Notes under the pieces: model-generated | Told to the model about the DNA's origin: nothing | Databases searched by the model: none | Seen by the model: only the letters and a program-made list of their open reading frames with translations | From: Guptibacillus hwajinpoensis | GTDB lineage: Bacteria; Bacillota; Bacilli; Bacillales; Guptibacillaceae | Assembly: GCF_020171785.1 (NCBI RefSeq) | Contig: NZ_JAIVAE010000018.1 | Coordinates: 1 to 58,956 of the forward strand | Reading direction: 5' to 3' | DNA length: 58,956 nt | In this document: piece by piece, positions 19,151 through 33,806 of the stretch | Numbering within the stretch: position 1 is the first letter of the stretch | Layout of the letters: the number at the start of each line of letters is the position of its first letter | Position numbers and translations under genes: made by a program

Positions 19151-19462
19151 CTACTTATCGAGTACTTCACCGGATTTTTTTGAGATACGAACTTTTTTCC
19201 CGTTGTCTACTTTGTATCCAACGCGAGTAGGTTCACCAGACTTCGGATCAAGCGCCATTACGTTAGAAACGTGAATCGCAGCTTCCTGCTCAATAATTCC
19301 ACCTTGAGGATTAGCCTGGGATGGTTTTGAGTGTTTCTTAACAAGGTTTACACCTTCAACGATAACTCTTTCTTTTTTCGGGTAAGCTTCAAGGATCACA
19401 CCTTGTTTACCTTTATCCTTACCAGAAATAACTTTTACTTTATCTCCCTTTTTTACGTGCAT
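19151..19462 (-). CDS. rplX: 50S ribosomal protein L24
   Basis: A 103-residue KOW-domain protein starting [20 protein letters not shown], an assembly initiator of the 50S subunit. ATG 19462 follows AAGGAGGTG; the longer frame to 19489 is not supported. It lies between rplN and rplE. Confidence 0.98.
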   Translation of the reverse strand: MHVKKGDKVKVISGKDKGKQGVILEAYPKKERVIVEGVNLVKKHSKPSQANPQGGIIEQEAAIHVSNVMALDPKSGEPTRVGYKVDNGKKVRISKKSGEVLDK

Positions 19463-19503
19463 AAGGTCGCGCACCTCCTTACAAGGCATCTATTTTCAAA
19501 TGA

Positions 19504-19872
19504 TTAAAGAACTTCTGGAGCTAGAGAAACGATTTTCATGAACTGGTTGTCGCGTAGTTCGCGTGCAACTGGTCCGAAAATACGTGTTCCGCGCGGTCCT
19601 TTGTCATCACGGATAACAACCGCTGCGTTTTCGTCAAATTTGATGTATGAACCATCTTGACGACGAACGCCAGACTTACTGCGTACAATAACAGCTCTTA
19701 CGACTTCACCCTTCTTAACAACGCCACCAGGTGTTGCTTGTTTCACCGAACAAACAATTACATCACCGATATTAGCTGTTTTGCGACCAGAACCACCTAG
19801 TACCTTAATACAAAGCAATTCACGTGCACCAGAGTTGTCAGCTGATTTTAAACGAGATTCCTGTTGAATCAT
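19504..19872 (-). CDS. rplN: 50S ribosomal protein L14
   Basis: A 122-residue L14: [20 protein letters not shown] and [20 protein letters not shown]. It is the first gene of the spc block and lies at the subunit interface. Confidence 0.98.
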   Translation of the reverse strand: MIQQESRLKSADNSGARELLCIKVLGGSGRKTANIGDVIVCSVKQATPGGVVKKGEVVRAVIVRSKSGVRRQDGSYIKFDENAAVVIRDDKGPRGTRIFGPVARELRDNQFMKIVSLAPEVL

Positions 19873-19917
19873 CTAGAAAGACCTCCCTTCGGACATTATT
19901 CAATGATCCGAGTTCAT

Positions 19918-20181
19918 TTAGATAATAACTGCTTCTACAACTACTTCCATAAGACGGAAACGCTTATCTTTAGAAAGTGGACGAGTTTCCATGATTGTTA
20001 CCACGTCGTTGATTTTTGCAGTGTTGTTTTCGTCATGTGCTTTAAACTTTTTAGAATACTTAACACGTTTACCGTATAAAGGGTGCATTTTGTAAGTCTC
20101 AACTAAAACAGTAATTGTTTTATCCATTTTGTCAGAGACAACACGCCCAGTGTATTCTTTGCGATTATTGCGTTCGCTCAT
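19918..20181 (-). CDS. rpsQ: 30S ribosomal protein S17
   Basis: An 87-residue OB-fold protein: [20 protein letters not shown], then [19 protein letters not shown]. Last gene of the S10 block. Confidence 0.98.
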   Translation of the reverse strand: MSERNNRKEYTGRVVSDKMDKTITVLVETYKMHPLYGKRVKYSKKFKAHDENNTAKINDVVTIMETRPLSKDKRFRLMEVVVEAVII

Positions 20182-20201
20182 TTCGCAAACCTCCCCTCAT
20201 A

Positions 20202-20832
<631 letters not shown>

Positions 20833-21492
20833 TTATTTTCCCCCTTCCTCTTTTTGCGTTCCTTTCGTTGGAAGGACTTCACCACGATAGATCCAAATCT
20901 TCACACCAAGCTTACCGTAAGTAGTATCTGCTTCTGCAGTACCATAATCGATGTCAGCACGAAGTGTGTGAAGAGGTACAGTACCTTCACTGTATGATTC
21001 AGAACGAGCAATATCAGCACCGTTTAGACGGCCAGATACTTGCGTTTTAATACCTTTAGCTCCAGATCTCATAGCGCGTTGAATTGTTTGTTTCATAGCG
21101 CGACGGAATGAAACTCGGTTTTCAAGTTGACGAGCGATGTTATCAGCAACTAGAGTTGCGTCGATGTCAGCTTGTTTAATTTCGAAAATGTTAACGTGAA
21201 CTTTCTTACCTGTTAGTTCCGCGAGAGACTTACGAAGAGACTCAACTTCAGAACCACCCTTACCGATTACCATACCAGGCTTAGCAGTTTTCACTGTTAC
21301 ATTCACTCGGTTTGCTGCACGTTCGATTTCAACAGCTGAAACAGATGCATCTTTCAAACGTTTTTCAATATATTCACGAATTTTAATATCTTCGTGTAAA
21401 AGGTTAGCGTAATCTTTGTCTGCGTACCATTTAGACTCCCAATCACGAATGACACCAATTCGAAGTCCTACCGGATTAATTTTCTGACCCAC
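20833..21492 (-). CDS. rpsC: 30S ribosomal protein S3
   Basis: A 219-residue S3: [22 protein letters not shown] domain motif [10 protein letters not shown], and the C-terminal [19 protein letters not shown]. It sits at the mRNA entry site. The start codon is GTG, preceded by GGAGGG, 3 bp after rplV. Confidence 0.98.
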   Translation of the reverse strand: MGQKINPVGLRIGVIRDWESKWYADKDYANLLHEDIKIREYIEKRLKDASVSAVEIERAANRVNVTVKTAKPGMVIGKGGSEVESLRKSLAELTGKKVHVNIFEIKQADIDATLVADNIARQLENRVSFRRAMKQTIQRAMRSGAKGIKTQVSGRLNGADIARSESYSEGTVPLHTLRADIDYGTAEADTTYGKLGVKIWIYRGEVLPTKGTQKEEGGK

Positions 21493-21495
21493 TCG

Positions 21496-21837
21496 TTATC
21501 CCTCCTTCTTTTCTGATACCACGACTGTGATGTGGCTAGTGCGCTTGTTGATGCGACTAGCTCTACCCATAGCACGTGGGCGGAAACGTTTCATTGTTAC
21601 TCCTTCGTCCACAAACACTTGAGAAACCGTAAGATTGTTCGGTTCTAACTCAAGATTGTGCTCTGCATTAGCGATCGCAGAGTTAAGCACTTTCTCAACT
21701 ACTGGAGAAGCAGCTTTGTTTGTGTTGCGCAAAATCGCAATAGCTTCACCGACTTGCTTTCCTCGAATGAGATCTACGACTAAGCGTGCTTTACGAGGAG
21801 CAATACGCACGTGTTTTGCAACAGCTTTAGCTTGCAT
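21496..21837 (-). CDS. rplV: 50S ribosomal protein L22
   Basis: A 113-residue L22: [20 protein letters not shown] and the exit-tunnel loop region [19 protein letters not shown]. The tunnel-hairpin sequence shows no obvious macrolide-type deletion. Confidence 0.98.
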   Translation of the reverse strand: MQAKAVAKHVRIAPRKARLVVDLIRGKQVGEAIAILRNTNKAASPVVEKVLNSAIANAEHNLELEPNNLTVSQVFVDEGVTMKRFRPRAMGRASRINKRTSHITVVVSEKKEG

Positions 21838-21857
21838 TCGTTGTACCTCCCCTCAAA

Positions 21858-22136
21858 TTAACGTCTAGTTTTTTTGTCATCTGCAGCATGCCCGCGATAT
21901 GTGCGAGTTGGAGCAAATTCACCAAGCTTGTGGCCGACCATGTCTTCTGTAACATAAACCGGTACGTGCTTGCGTCCATCATATACTGCAAAAGTGTGTC
22001 CAATAAATTCTGGGAATACTGTTGAACGACGAGACCAAGTTTTGATAACTTTTTTGTCGCTCTTTTCATTTAAGTCTTCGACCTTTTTCATTAAATGATC
22101 GTCGACAAAAGGTCCTTTTTTCAAACTACGACCCAT
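21858..22136 (-). CDS. rpsS: 30S ribosomal protein S19
   Basis: A 92-residue S19: [20 protein letters not shown] and [20 protein letters not shown]. Located in the 30S head. Confidence 0.98.
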   Translation of the reverse strand: MGRSLKKGPFVDDHLMKKVEDLNEKSDKKVIKTWSRRSTVFPEFIGHTFAVYDGRKHVPVYVTEDMVGHKLGEFAPTRTYRGHAADDKKTRR

Positions 22137-22194
22137 TTGTGAACCTCCCTTTTGAGATTATGCTACGGCTCCGCGGAACCGTAGGTAAATCCCG

Positions 22195-23025
22195 TTATTT
22201 TTTGCGACGGCGTACAATGTACTTGTCGGAGTCTTTGTTTTTCTTACGAGTCTTAAATCCAAGGGTTGGTTTGCCCCATGGTGACATTGGTGATTTACGT
22301 CCGATCGGTGCACGACCTTCACCACCACCGTGTGGGTGATCAACAGGGTTCATTACAGAACCACGAACTGTAGGACGAATGCCCAACCAGCGAGAACGAC
22401 CAGCTTTACCAATGTTGATAAGCTCGTGTTCAAGGTTACCAACCTGACCGATAGTAGCACGGCAAGTAGAAAGAATCATACGAGTTTCTCCAGAACGAAG
22501 ACGTACTAGTACGTATCTACCTTCTTTACCAAGAAGCTGAGCTTCCGCACCTGCAGAACGAACAAGCTGTCCGCCACGGCCTGGCTTAAGTTCAATGTTA
22601 TGAATTGTTGTACCAACTGGAATGTTGATAAGTGGAAGAGTGTTTCCTACTTTAATGTCAGCTTCTACGCCAGACATAATTTCAGTTCCTACTTTAAGTC
22701 CTTTTGGAGCAAGAATGTAACGCTTCTCTCCATCAGCATAGTTGATAAGAGCAATGTTTGCAGAACGGTTTGGATCATATTCGATCGTAGCAACGCGTCC
22801 TGGTATTCCATCTTTATCTCGTTTAAAGTCGATAACACGGTATTTACGCTTATGACCGCCACCTTGGTGACGAACAGTCAAGCGACCTTGGTTGTTACGT
22901 CCGCCTTTTTTATGAAGCGGTGCTAGCAACGATTTTTCCGGTTGGTCAGTAGTGATTTCAGCAAAGTCAGATACTGACATACCACGACGACCGTTTGTGG
23001 TCGGTTTATACTTTTTAATCGCCAT
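22195..23025 (-). CDS. rplB: 50S ribosomal protein L2
   Basis: A 276-residue L2: [20 protein letters not shown] at the start, [20 protein letters not shown], and the catalytic-centre block [19 protein letters not shown] with the conserved His. It is needed for subunit association and peptidyl transfer. Confidence 0.98.
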   Translation of the reverse strand: MAIKKYKPTTNGRRGMSVSDFAEITTDQPEKSLLAPLHKKGGRNNQGRLTVRHQGGGHKRKYRVIDFKRDKDGIPGRVATIEYDPNRSANIALINYADGEKRYILAPKGLKVGTEIMSGVEADIKVGNTLPLINIPVGTTIHNIELKPGRGGQLVRSAGAEAQLLGKEGRYVLVRLRSGETRMILSTCRATIGQVGNLEHELINIGKAGRSRWLGIRPTVRGSVMNPVDHPHGGGEGRAPIGRKSPMSPWGKPTLGFKTRKKNKDSDKYIVRRRKK

Positions 23026-23053
23026 TCTTATTTCCCTCCTTCACTATTATTTT

Positions 23054-23341
23054 TTAGACGCCTTCAAAGAAGTCCAATTCTTTGCTTTCTGGTGTAAGCG
23101 TCACGATAGCTTTTTTGCGACGTGGTGTAAATCCGCTGTGGCGGCCAACACGTTTCTTTTTACCCATATAGTTCTGAGTATTTACTCCAGCAACTTTAAC
23201 TCCGAAAATCTCTTCAAGAGCAAGCTTGATTTGAGTTTTGTTAGCACGAGTATCTACTTCGAAAGTATATTTTTTGTCTGCCATTACGTCTGTAGTAGCT
23301 TCAGTAATAACGGGGCGCTTGATGATATCACGAGCGTTCAT
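23054..23341 (-). CDS. rplW: 50S ribosomal protein L23
   Basis: A 95-residue L23: [20 protein letters not shown] at the start and [20 protein letters not shown]. It docks trigger factor and SRP at the tunnel exit. Its start overlaps the rplD stop (TAATG). Confidence 0.98.
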   Translation of the reverse strand: MNARDIIKRPVITEATTDVMADKKYTFEVDTRANKTQIKLALEEIFGVKVAGVNTQNYMGKKKRVGRHSGFTPRRKKAIVTLTPESKELDFFEGV

Positions 23342-23964
23342 TACGCTAGCACCTCCTCTACTTTTTCCACAGCGTCTTTTGTCATAACTAGTTTATCAGC
23401 TTTAAGGACATCAAGGATGTTAAGTCCAGCTGTAGTTACAACAGTAACACCAGGAATATTGCGTGCAGATAATGCAACTGCTTCGTTATAGTCTCCTGTA
23501 ACGATAAGCGCCTTTTTCTCTGCAGAAAGGCTTGATAATACTGATTTCATTTCTTTTGTTTTTGGAGCATCAAAAGAAATGCTGTCCACGATGATCATAT
23601 CCTCTGTTTGCACTTTAGAAGACAAAGCAGAACGGATTGCCAAACGGCGAACTTTTTTAGGTAGCTTATAAGAATAGCTTCTTGGTGTCGGACCAAATAC
23701 TACTCCACCGCCAACCCATTGTGGTGAACGGATTGAGCCCTGACGAGCACGACCTGTTCCTTTTTGGCGCCATGGTTTAGCTCCACCACCGCGTACTTCT
23801 GAACGATTTTTTACGTCATGATTACCTTGACGCAAAGATGCTTGCTGCATGATAACCGCATCATACATAACACTTTCGTTTGGTTCGATCCCGAAGATTG
23901 CTTCAGCGAGTTCGATGTCGCCGACTTGTGCTCCGGTTTGGTTGAACATTGTTACTTTAGGCAC
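23341..23964 (-). CDS. rplD: 50S ribosomal protein L4
   Basis: A 207-residue L4: [20 protein letters not shown], tunnel loop [20 protein letters not shown], and [20 protein letters not shown]. Start codon GTG with GGGAGG upstream. In E. coli L4 represses the S10 operon, but I see no evidence here for the same RNA element. Confidence 0.98.
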   Translation of the reverse strand: MPKVTMFNQTGAQVGDIELAEAIFGIEPNESVMYDAVIMQQASLRQGNHDVKNRSEVRGGGAKPWRQKGTGRARQGSIRSPQWVGGGVVFGPTPRSYSYKLPKKVRRLAIRSALSSKVQTEDMIIVDSISFDAPKTKEMKSVLSSLSAEKKALIVTGDYNEAVALSARNIPGVTVVTTAGLNILDVLKADKLVMTKDAVEKVEEVLA

Positions 23965-23981
23965 TTGGATATCCTCCCTTC

Positions 23982-24617
23982 TTACTTAGCTTCTTTTGCT
24001 TTAACCGCGCTTTGGATAGTTACGTAGCTCTTCTTAGCTCCAGGAACATTACCTTTTACTAGAATCACATTACGTTCTACATCAACTTTAACGATCTCTA
24101 GGTTTTGTACAGTTACACGTTCGCCACCCATGCGACCAGGTAGAAGTTTACCTTTCATAACACGCATTGGATCGATAGGTCCCATTGAACCTGGACGACG
24201 GTGATAACGAGAACCGTGAGTCATTGGTCCGCGAGATTGGTTATGGCGCTTAATTGCACCTTGGAAACCTTTCCCTTTAGACGTACCAGTTACATCAACT
24301 ACGTCACCTTCGTTAAAGATATCAACCTTGACTTCCTGACCAATTTCGTAACTACCTTCTGCGTTACGAATTTCTTTCACGAAGCGCTTAGGTGTTGTGC
24401 TAGCTTTTGTAGCATGGCCTTCTTCAGGCTTGTTGAAGCGAGACTTCTTTTTGTCAGCAAAACCAACTTGAATTGCTTCATAGCCGTCTGTATCAACAAC
24501 TTTCTTTTGAAGGACAACGTTTGGTTCTGCTTCAATTACAGTTACCGGGATAATATCTCCGTTGTCAGCAAAGACTTGTGTCATGCCTACTTTTCTTCCT
24601 AAGATTCCTTTGGTCAT
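23982..24617 (-). CDS. rplC: 50S ribosomal protein L3
   Basis: A 211-residue L3: [40 protein letters not shown], and [19 protein letters not shown]. It reaches the peptidyl-transferase centre and initiates 50S assembly. Confidence 0.98.
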   Translation of the reverse strand: MTKGILGRKVGMTQVFADNGDIIPVTVIEAEPNVVLQKKVVDTDGYEAIQVGFADKKKSRFNKPEEGHATKASTTPKRFVKEIRNAEGSYEIGQEVKVDIFNEGDVVDVTGTSKGKGFQGAIKRHNQSRGPMTHGSRYHRRPGSMGPIDPMRVMKGKLLPGRMGGERVTVQNLEIVKVDVERNVILVKGNVPGAKKSYVTIQSAVKAKEAK

Positions 24618-24663
24618 TCGTCACACCTCCTAATTGTTTTTAAATAATTTATTTAGCGTTATA

Positions 24664-25106
<443 letters not shown>

Positions 25107-25135
25107 ATTATACTAAACCTATCGCCTAATTGCAA
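25107..25135 (-). promoter_or_regulatory. S10 operon promoter (proximal)
   Basis: Complement: TTGCAA (25130-25135), 17-nt spacer, perfect -10 TATAAT (25107-25112). It lies about 135 bp upstream of rpsJ. Confidence 0.75.
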
Positions 25136-25178
25136 GGGATAGTCCATCTAGAAAGTATGTCGATCGCACACTTTTAAT

Positions 25179-25207
25179 AGTATAACGGCCAGAGCCACAA
25201 AATGCAA
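25179..25207 (-). promoter_or_regulatory. S10 operon promoter (distal, candidate)
   Basis: Complement: TTGCAT (25202-25207), 17-nt spacer, TATACT (25179-25184). A second possible start about 72 bp upstream of the proximal promoter. The stretch 25208-25303 between it and the tufA terminator shows nothing further. Confidence 0.5.
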
Positions 25208-25303
25208 GGCCTAAAAGCAATTTCAGACTATTCGTGAATTCTCAAGAGGTTACCGATCAACCTGCAATGAACTCATTTTTCTAATCTAACATAAATCCCA
25301 AAT

Positions 25304-25333
25304 AAAAAACACCCGGAAAAATCCGGGTGTTTT
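25304..25333 (-). terminator. Terminator after tufA
   Basis: Complement: AAAACACCCGGA, loop TTT, TCCGGGTGTTTTTT. It lies 16 bp past the tufA stop, separating the str operon from the S10 operon. Confidence 0.92.
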
Positions 25334-25348
25334 GGTTAATCAAAGAGA

Positions 25349-26539
<1,191 letters not shown>

Positions 26540-26579
26540 TAGTGTTTCCTCCTTTGATTACCAAGAAATTATCTATGCC

Positions 26580-26617
26580 AAGATAGGCGTATGAATAAAT
26601 CAATCTCGCCTATCTTA
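26580..26617 (-). other. Hairpin between fusA and tufA
   Basis: Perfect 10-bp inverted repeat (AAGATAGGCG and its complement) with an 18-nt AT-rich loop, about 40 bp upstream of tufA. No T tract follows, so it is not an obvious terminator. A weak promoter-like pair (TTGTAG / TAATCT) lies just upstream. Confidence 0.6.
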
Positions 26618-26645
26618 GATTACAACAAAAGTTGGTTTGCTACAA

Positions 26646-28724
26646 TTATTCGCCTGTAGCTTTTTTAATGATTTCTTCAGAAATTGATTTAGGCACTTGC
26701 TCGTAATGATCGAAAGTCATCGTGTAAGTACCACGACCTTGCGTACGAGAACGAAGTGTTGTTGCATAACCAAACATTTCTGATAGTGGAACGAATGCGT
26801 TGATAACTTGAGCGTTTCCGCGTGCAGTCATACCTTCAACACGTCCACGACGGCTAGTTACGTCGCCCATGATGTCTCCCATATATTCTTCTGGCACTAC
26901 AACTTCAACTTTCATCATAGGCTCAAGAAGAGCTGGGTCACAGACAGTTTTAGCTTTTTTCAAAGCCATAGATGCTGCGATCTTAAATGCCATTTCGTTG
27001 GAGTCAACGTCATGGTAAGATCCATCAACAAGACGAGCTTTTACGTCGATTAGTGGATAGCCTGCAAGAAGACCATTAGCCATTGAATCGCGAAGACCCG
27101 CTTCAACTGCAGGGATGTATTCACGAGGAACAACACCACCGACAATTTTGTTTTCAAACTCAAATCCTGCGCCTTCTTCGTTAGGTTCAAATTCAACCCA
27201 TACGTGTCCGAATTGTCCACGACCACCGGATTGACGTACGAATTTACCTTCAACCTTACCAGCTTTACGGATTGATTCGCGGTATGCAACCTGAGGTGCA
27301 CCAACCGTTGCTTCAACTTTAAACTCACGACGTAAACGGTCAACGATGATATCAAGGTGAAGTTCACCCATTCCAGAAATAATCGTTTGTCCAGTTTCTT
27401 CATTAGTTTCAGTTTTGAAAGTTGGATCCTCTTCAGCAAGCTTAGCTAGAGCTACAGCCATTTTATCTTGGTCACTCTTAGTCTTAGGCTCGATTGCTAC
27501 TGAAATAACCGGATCTGGGAAGTCCATAGATTCAAGGATAACTGTATCCTTTTCATCACATAGAGTATCACCAGTTGAAGTATCTTTCAAACCAACTGCC
27601 GCTGCGATATCTCCTGCGTATACAGTAGAGATTTCTTCACGAGAGTTAGCGTGCATCTGAAGGATACGTCCTACACGTTCACGCTTGTCTTTTGTTGAGT
27701 TCTTAACATAAGAACCAGAAGAAAGCGTTCCTGAGTAAACACGGAAGAAAGTAAGCTTACCAACGTAAGGGTCAGTCATTACTTTAAATGCAAGTGCAGA
27801 GAAAGGACCATTATCGTCAGCAGTACGAATAACTTCTTCTTCAGAATCTTTTAGATGACCTTTAATTGCTGGAACATCTAGTGGTGAAGGAAGGTAGTCT
27901 AGTACAGCATCAAGAACGAGCTGAACGCCTTTGTTCTTAAATGCAGAACCACAAAGTACAGGGTAGAATTCAACGTTACAAGTTCCTTTACGGATTGCAG
28001 CTTTGATTTCTTCAACTGTTAGTTCTTCACCTTCAAGATATTTCATCATAAGGTCTTCTTCAAGCTCAGCAACAGCCTCAATAAGCTTCGTACGGTACTC
28101 TTCAGCTTGTTCCTTGTATTCAGCAGGAATTTCGCGTGATTCAGTACGTGAACCAAGATCATCAAGATAATAGAAAGCTTCCATTGTGATGAGATCAATG
28201 ATTCCTTCGAATTCATCTTCAGCACCGATTGGGAGCTGAACAGGGTGCGCGTTAGCTTGTAGACGCTCATTTAGTGTACCTGTAGAGTAAAGGAAGTCTG
28301 CTCCTAGTTTATCCATTTTGTTAATGAATACAATACGAGGTACGCCGTAGTTAGTAGCTTGACGCCAAACAGTTTCTGTTTGTGGTTCAACACCAGATTG
28401 TGCATCAAGTACTGCAACTGCTCCATCCAATACACGCAACGAACGTTCAACTTCTACTGTGAAGTCTACGTGACCAGGCGTGTCAATGATGTTAACACGG
28501 TGATCTTTCCACTGGGCAGTGGTAGCAGCAGAAGTGATCGTGATTCCACGTTCTTGCTCCTGCTCCATCCAGTCCATCTGTGATCCACCTTCGTGAGTTT
28601 CACCAATTTTGTGGATACGACCTGAGTAGAAAAGAATACGCTCAGTAGTTGTTGTTTTACCAGCATCGATGTGAGCCATGATACCGATATTACGTGTATC
28701 TCTTAAGGAGAATTCTCTTGCCAT
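26646..28724 (-). CDS. fusA: Elongation factor G
   Basis: A 692-residue translocase GTPase: [17 protein letters not shown] (P-loop), [17 protein letters not shown], and [10 protein letters not shown], followed by domains II-V, with domain IV containing [12 protein letters not shown]. It also acts in ribosome recycling. It follows rpsG by 46 bp in the str operon. Confidence 0.99.
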   Translation of the reverse strand: MAREFSLRDTRNIGIMAHIDAGKTTTTERILFYSGRIHKIGETHEGGSQMDWMEQEQERGITITSAATTAQWKDHRVNIIDTPGHVDFTVEVERSLRVLDGAVAVLDAQSGVEPQTETVWRQATNYGVPRIVFINKMDKLGADFLYSTGTLNERLQANAHPVQLPIGAEDEFEGIIDLITMEAFYYLDDLGSRTESREIPAEYKEQAEEYRTKLIEAVAELEEDLMMKYLEGEELTVEEIKAAIRKGTCNVEFYPVLCGSAFKNKGVQLVLDAVLDYLPSPLDVPAIKGHLKDSEEEVIRTADDNGPFSALAFKVMTDPYVGKLTFFRVYSGTLSSGSYVKNSTKDKRERVGRILQMHANSREEISTVYAGDIAAAVGLKDTSTGDTLCDEKDTVILESMDFPDPVISVAIEPKTKSDQDKMAVALAKLAEEDPTFKTETNEETGQTIISGMGELHLDIIVDRLRREFKVEATVGAPQVAYRESIRKAGKVEGKFVRQSGGRGQFGHVWVEFEPNEEGAGFEFENKIVGGVVPREYIPAVEAGLRDSMANGLLAGYPLIDVKARLVDGSYHDVDSNEMAFKIAASMALKKAKTVCDPALLEPMMKVEVVVPEEYMGDIMGDVTSRRGRVEGMTARGNAQVINAFVPLSEMFGYATTLRSRTQGRGTYTMTFDHYEQVPKSISEEIIKKATGE

Positions 28725-28770
28725 TAGTATTTCTCCTTCCTTTTATAAAGGGATTTGGGTTGTGTGCTGA

Positions 28771-29241
28771 TTACCAGCGATAGTGAGCAAACGCTTTGTT
28801 TGCTTCAGCCATTTTGTGCTGTTCTTCACGCTTCTTAACAGAAGCACCTGTGTTGTTAGCTGCATCCATGATTTCGTTAGCAAGTCTTTCTACCATAGTT
28901 TTTTCACCGCGAAGACGGGAATAGTTCACAAGGTAACGAAGACCTAGAGTTGTACGACGTTCTGGACGAACTTCAACCGGCACCTGGTAGTTTGCACCAC
29001 CAACACGACGAGCGCGTACTTCAAGTACTGGCATAACGTTCTTCAACGCCTGGTCAAATACTTCCATAGCCTCTGTGTTTGTGCGCTCTTGGATAAGATC
29101 GAATGCTTTGTATAGCACCTGCTGAGCTTTACCTTTCTGACCGTCTACCATAAGGCGGTTGATCAGGCGAGTAACTAGCTTGGATTTGTAAATTGGATCT
29201 GGTAATACGTCACGACGTTCTACTGGACCTTTACGTGGCAT
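28771..29241 (-). CDS. rpsG: 30S ribosomal protein S7
   Basis: A 156-residue S7: [20 protein letters not shown] and [20 protein letters not shown]. It nucleates assembly of the 30S head. Ribosome binding site GGGGG before ATG. Confidence 0.98.
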   Translation of the reverse strand: MPRKGPVERRDVLPDPIYKSKLVTRLINRLMVDGQKGKAQQVLYKAFDLIQERTNTEAMEVFDQALKNVMPVLEVRARRVGGANYQVPVEVRPERRTTLGLRYLVNYSRLRGEKTMVERLANEIMDAANNTGASVKKREEQHKMAEANKAFAHYRW

Positions 29242-29280
29242 GGGTTAACCCCCTTTCATTATTTAATAAAATGATAGCTA

Positions 29281-29754
<474 letters not shown>

Positions 29755-29775
29755 TCATGTATAGATAAAAGGAAA

Positions 29776-29813
29776 GTTTTTGCCTGGCAGGGCATGCCTC
29801 GCCCGGCAAAAAC
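29776..29813 (-). terminator. Strong hairpin between the L7Ae-like gene and rpsL
   Basis: A 38-nt near-perfect hairpin: outer stem GTTTTTGCC / GGCAAAAAC, then GGC/GCC and GGGC/GCCT segments, with a tiny AT loop. It starts 2 nt past the upstream stop codon. On the transcribed strand it is followed by TTTCCTTTT, a discontinuous T tract. It is either a terminator separating rplGB from the str operon or an attenuator before rpsL. No clear promoter is seen between it and rpsL. Confidence 0.6.
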
Positions 29814-29815
29814 GG

Positions 29816-30064
29816 TTATGCTTTTATCGTAACTGTTGCAGCGCCGACTTCAATCCCGCATGCCTTACCGAGTTTCTTCATAGAATCAACTCGATGAACA
29901 GGTATGCTTTTCTCTTCGGCGAGTGCAACAACTTTAGAAGTTACCCTGCGATCAGCGTCGTCAGCAATGAAAACTTCCTTCGCTTCTCCAATCTGGAGGG
30001 CCTTTAGAGTTTGTTTCGTCCCAATAATTAATTCATCTGCCTGTGATACTTTTTCATAAGACAC
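29816..30064 (-). CDS. rplGB: L7Ae-family K-turn RNA-binding protein (YbxF/RplGB)
   Basis: An 82-residue L7Ae/L30e-fold protein: [20 protein letters not shown] at the start and [15 protein letters not shown] at the end. Bacillus YbxF binds kink-turn RNA; it is sometimes called an L7Ae-like ribosomal protein. GTG 30064 has GGAGG 9 nt upstream and gives exactly the B. subtilis length. The frame starting at TTG 30079 would overlap that site. It lies between rpoC and rpsL as in B. subtilis. Confidence 0.93.
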   Translation of the reverse strand: MSYEKVSQADELIIGTKQTLKALQIGEAKEVFIADDADRRVTSKVVALAEEKSIPVHRVDSMKKLGKACGIEVGAATVTIKA

Positions 30065-30150
30065 GAACATATCCTCCAAAGTAACAGGATTATCGGGAGC
30101 ACCTTGGATATAATATCACCCTGCACTCCCGATGTCAACACTTCCCCTGT

Positions 30151-33100
30151 TTATTCTTGACTAACTAATGCAGTTTCTTCTTGCTCCAAAAGCTGTTCAG
30201 CCTCTTGAGCTTCGCCTGCTACATTGATTCTACGGTAACGTTGCATACCAGTACCCGCCGGAACAAGTTTACCGATAATAACATTTTCCTTAAGACCAAG
30301 TAGCTCATCACGCTTACCTTTTATAGCAGCATCAGTTAGGACACGAGTCGTTTCCTGGAAGGATGCAGCAGATAAGAATGATTCGGTTTCAAGAGATGCT
30401 TTCGTAATACCAAGAAGAACTGGTCGACCCGTTGCAGGCAAACCGCCTTGTCTAAGAACTTTACGGTTAACACCTTTAAACTGGTGAATGTCGATAAGGG
30501 ATCCTGGCAACACTTCAGTATCGCCCGCATCAATCACGCGAATCTTACGCATCATCTGACGAACCATTACTTCAACGTGCTTATCACCAATTTCAACACC
30601 CTGCATACGGTAAACTTTTTGTACCTCAGCTAGAAGATACTCTTGCACTCCGTCAATACCGCTAATTGTTAAGAGTTGTTTAGGGTCAATCGAACCTTCT
30701 GTAAGAGGTTGACCAGCCTTTACTTCATCTCCGACAACAATTTTCAGACGTGCGCCATATGGTACAGGGTAATTTCTTGTTTCAGTTTCACCTTGAACGA
30801 CAATCTCTTTCTTCTCTTTAACCTCAGCTAAATCAATCACTTTTCCGTCTAGCTCAGACACTACGGCCTGACCTTTCGGGTTACGTGCTTCAAATAGCTC
30901 TTGGATACGCGGAAGACCTTGAGTAATATCGTCTCCGGCAACCCCACCTGTGTGGAATGTACGCATTGTCAACTGTGTACCTGGTTCACCGATTGATTGA
31001 GCAGCGATGATTCCGACTGCCTCACCAACTTCAACACGAGTACCTGTTGCAAGGTTACGTCCATAACACTTCTTACATACGCCATGACTTGTGCTACATG
31101 TGAAGGCAGAGCGGATATAAACATTTTCAATACCTGCTTCCACGATTTCAGTAGCAATGTCTTCAGTAATTAGGTTGTTTTTCTCAACAAGTACTTCATT
31201 TGTCTCAGGATGCCTAACTTTCTTAAAGGCAACACGGCCTACAAGTCGGTCGTATAATCCCTCGATTAATTCATTGCCATTTTTAATGGCACTAACTTCA
31301 AGACCACGATCCGTACCACAATCGTCTTCACGTACGATGACATCCTGTGCCACGTCAACTAGACGACGAGTAAGGTAACCTGAGTCAGCTGTTTTAAGTG
31401 CCGTATCGGCAAGACCTTTACGCGCACCGTGTGTTGAAATAAAGTACTCAAGTACCGTTAGACCTTCACGGAAGCTGGATTTGATTGGAAGTTCAATGAT
31501 CTGTCCAGATGGGTTAGCCATCAATCCACGCATACCTGCGAGCTGAGTAAAGTTAGATGCGTTACCACGAGCACCAGAATCACTCATCATAAAGATTGGG
31601 TTATCTTTTTCGAGACGATTCATTAGTTTTTCCTGGATACGATCTTTTGCGCTACTCCAGATCGCAATAACACGATCATAACGCTCATCGTCGGTAATAA
31701 GACCACGACGGAATTGCTTAAGAACTTTTTCAACTTTTTCTTCTGCTTCTTGAACAATTTCTTGCTTCTCAGCAAGTACCACTACGTCAGCTACACCAAC
31801 GGTAATACCGGCTTTAGTTGAAAACTTGAAGCCAAGATCTTTCATGCGGTCAAGCATGCGAGACGTTTCTGTTACTTTAAAACGCTTGAACACCTCAGCG
31901 ATAATCTTACCAAGAATACCCTTCTTAAATGGTGCGATCAGTTCGCGTTGAGCAATTTCTTCTTTTACATTCACTCCGTGAGGAAGGAAGTAATGCTCTG
32001 GTGTCGCAATTTCAAGGTTATTCGTCGTCGGTTCATTGATATACGGGAATGACTCCGGAAGAATTTCGTTGAAAATCAACTTACCTACCGTCGTCACAAG
32101 CAATTGCTTGTTCTGCTCTTCAGTAAAGGCAGATTTATTTAAAGATGCAGCAGGGATCGCTACGCGAGAATGAAGATGTGCAAATCCATTCTGGTAAGCA
32201 ATTAACGCTTCGTTAGTATCTTTATAAACAGACCCTTCACCAACTGCTCCTTCACGTTCCATTGTTAGGTAGTAGTTACCTAGAACCATATCCTGTGATG
32301 GTGTAACAACTGGTTTACCATCTTTCGGGTTAAGAATGTTCTGTGCTGCAAGCATTAAGATACGTGCTTCAGCTTGCGCTTCAGCTGATAACGGTACGTG
32401 GACGGCCATTTGGTCACCATCGAAGTCAGCATTGTAAGCTGTACATACGAGTGGATGAAGACGAATTGCGCGCCCTTCAACTAGAATTGGTTCAAACGCC
32501 TGAATTCCAAGTCTGTGAAGCGTTGGTGCACGGTTTAGAAGAACTGGATGTTCTTTAATTACGTTTTCCAAAACGTCCCAAACTTCAGGGTGAACTTTTT
32601 CTACTTTACGTTTCGCACTCTTAATGTTGTGTGCAAGGCCTTTTGATACAAGCTCTTTCATTACGAAAGGTTTGAACAATTCAAGCGCCATTTCTTTTGG
32701 AAGTCCACATTGATACATCTTCAAGTGAGGACCTACAACGATAACGGAACGACCTGAATAGTCAACACGCTTACCTAGTAGATTCTGACGGAAACGACCT
32801 TGTTTCCCTTTCAGCATGTGAGAAAGAGATTTTAAAGGACGGTTACCAGGACCTGTTACTGGACGACCACGACGGCCGTTATCAATAAGGGCATCGACAG
32901 CTTCTTGAAGCATACGCTTCTCATTCTGCACGATAATGCTAGGTGCTCCAAGATCCAACAAACGCTTCAAACGATTATTACGGTTAATAACGCGACGATA
33001 CAGATCATTTAAGTCTGAAGTTGCAAACCGTCCACCGTCTAGTTGTACCATCGGACGAAGCTCTGGTGGAATAACCGGAAGAACATCTAAGATCATCCAT

Positions 33101-33771
33101 GAAGGGTTATTTCCTGAGCCACGGAATGCCTCAAGTACTTCTAAGCGCTTGATTGCACGTGTTCTACGTTGACCTTGTGCTGTTTTAAGCTCTTCTTTTA
33201 GAATATCTACCTCTTTATCAAGATCGATATCAAATAGAAGTCTGCGGATTGCTTCCGCACCCATTTCTGCAGAGAATGTTTTGCCATACTTTTCACGGTA
33301 TGCGCGGTATTCTTTCTCAGAAAGAAGTTGTTTCTTCTCAAGTGGTGTGTCACCAGCTTCAGTGACAACGTAAGAAGCAAAATAAATGACTTCTTCAAGT
33401 GCACGTGGCGACATGTCAAGAACAAGTCCCATACGACTTGGAATGCCTTTAAAGTACCAGATGTGAGAGACAGGAGCAGCTAGCTCAATGTGCCCCATTC
33501 TCTCACGACGGACTTTCGCACGTGTTACTTCAACTCCGCAACGGTCACAAACGACGCCTTTATAACGGATACGCTTGTACTTCCCACAATGACATTCCCA
33601 GTCTTTTGTGGGTCCGAAGATACGCTCACAGAAAAGTCCATCTTTCTCTGGCTTCAAGGTACGGTAGTTAATGGTTTCTGGCTTCTTAACTTCTCCTCTT
33701 GACCAAGAGCGGATTTTATCCGGTGACGCCAGACCGATTTTCATATACTCAAATTTATTGACATCTATCAA
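30151..33771 (-). CDS. rpoC: RNA polymerase beta' subunit
   Basis: A 1206-residue catalytic subunit. The N-terminal zinc ribbon reads [20 protein letters not shown], the active-site loop is [12 protein letters not shown] (three Mg-binding Asp), and a second Cys cluster lies at [20 protein letters not shown]. Bridge helix and trigger loop region includes [23 protein letters not shown] 33771 is the start, with GGGAGG 8 nt upstream and the family N-terminus [17 protein letters not shown]. It follows rpoB by 35 bp. Confidence 0.99.
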   Translation of the reverse strand: MIDVNKFEYMKIGLASPDKIRSWSRGEVKKPETINYRTLKPEKDGLFCERIFGPTKDWECHCGKYKRIRYKGVVCDRCGVEVTRAKVRRERMGHIELAAPVSHIWYFKGIPSRMGLVLDMSPRALEEVIYFASYVVTEAGDTPLEKKQLLSEKEYRAYREKYGKTFSAEMGAEAIRRLLFDIDLDKEVDILKEELKTAQGQRRTRAIKRLEVLEAFRGSGNNPSWMILDVLPVIPPELRPMVQLDGGRFATSDLNDLYRRVINRNNRLKRLLDLGAPSIIVQNEKRMLQEAVDALIDNGRRGRPVTGPGNRPLKSLSHMLKGKQGRFRQNLLGKRVDYSGRSVIVVGPHLKMYQCGLPKEMALELFKPFVMKELVSKGLAHNIKSAKRKVEKVHPEVWDVLENVIKEHPVLLNRAPTLHRLGIQAFEPILVEGRAIRLHPLVCTAYNADFDGDQMAVHVPLSAEAQAEARILMLAAQNILNPKDGKPVVTPSQDMVLGNYYLTMEREGAVGEGSVYKDTNEALIAYQNGFAHLHSRVAIPAASLNKSAFTEEQNKQLLVTTVGKLIFNEILPESFPYINEPTTNNLEIATPEHYFLPHGVNVKEEIAQRELIAPFKKGILGKIIAEVFKRFKVTETSRMLDRMKDLGFKFSTKAGITVGVADVVVLAEKQEIVQEAEEKVEKVLKQFRRGLITDDERYDRVIAIWSSAKDRIQEKLMNRLEKDNPIFMMSDSGARGNASNFTQLAGMRGLMANPSGQIIELPIKSSFREGLTVLEYFISTHGARKGLADTALKTADSGYLTRRLVDVAQDVIVREDDCGTDRGLEVSAIKNGNELIEGLYDRLVGRVAFKKVRHPETNEVLVEKNNLITEDIATEIVEAGIENVYIRSAFTCSTSHGVCKKCYGRNLATGTRVEVGEAVGIIAAQSIGEPGTQLTMRTFHTGGVAGDDITQGLPRIQELFEARNPKGQAVVSELDGKVIDLAEVKEKKEIVVQGETETRNYPVPYGARLKIVVGDEVKAGQPLTEGSIDPKQLLTISGIDGVQEYLLAEVQKVYRMQGVEIGDKHVEVMVRQMMRKIRVIDAGDTEVLPGSLIDIHQFKGVNRKVLRQGGLPATGRPVLLGITKASLETESFLSAASFQETTRVLTDAAIKGKRDELLGLKENVIIGKLVPAGTGMQRYRRINVAGEAQEAEQLLEQEETALVSQE

Positions 33772-33806
33772 GGGGCCTACCTCCCTTTAGAATTCAGGTT
33801 TAACCC

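Noticed and set aside
24201-24602. 133-codon plus-strand ORF antisense to rplC
   Set aside because: Lies wholly inside the L3 gene and has no family resemblance or ribosome binding site.
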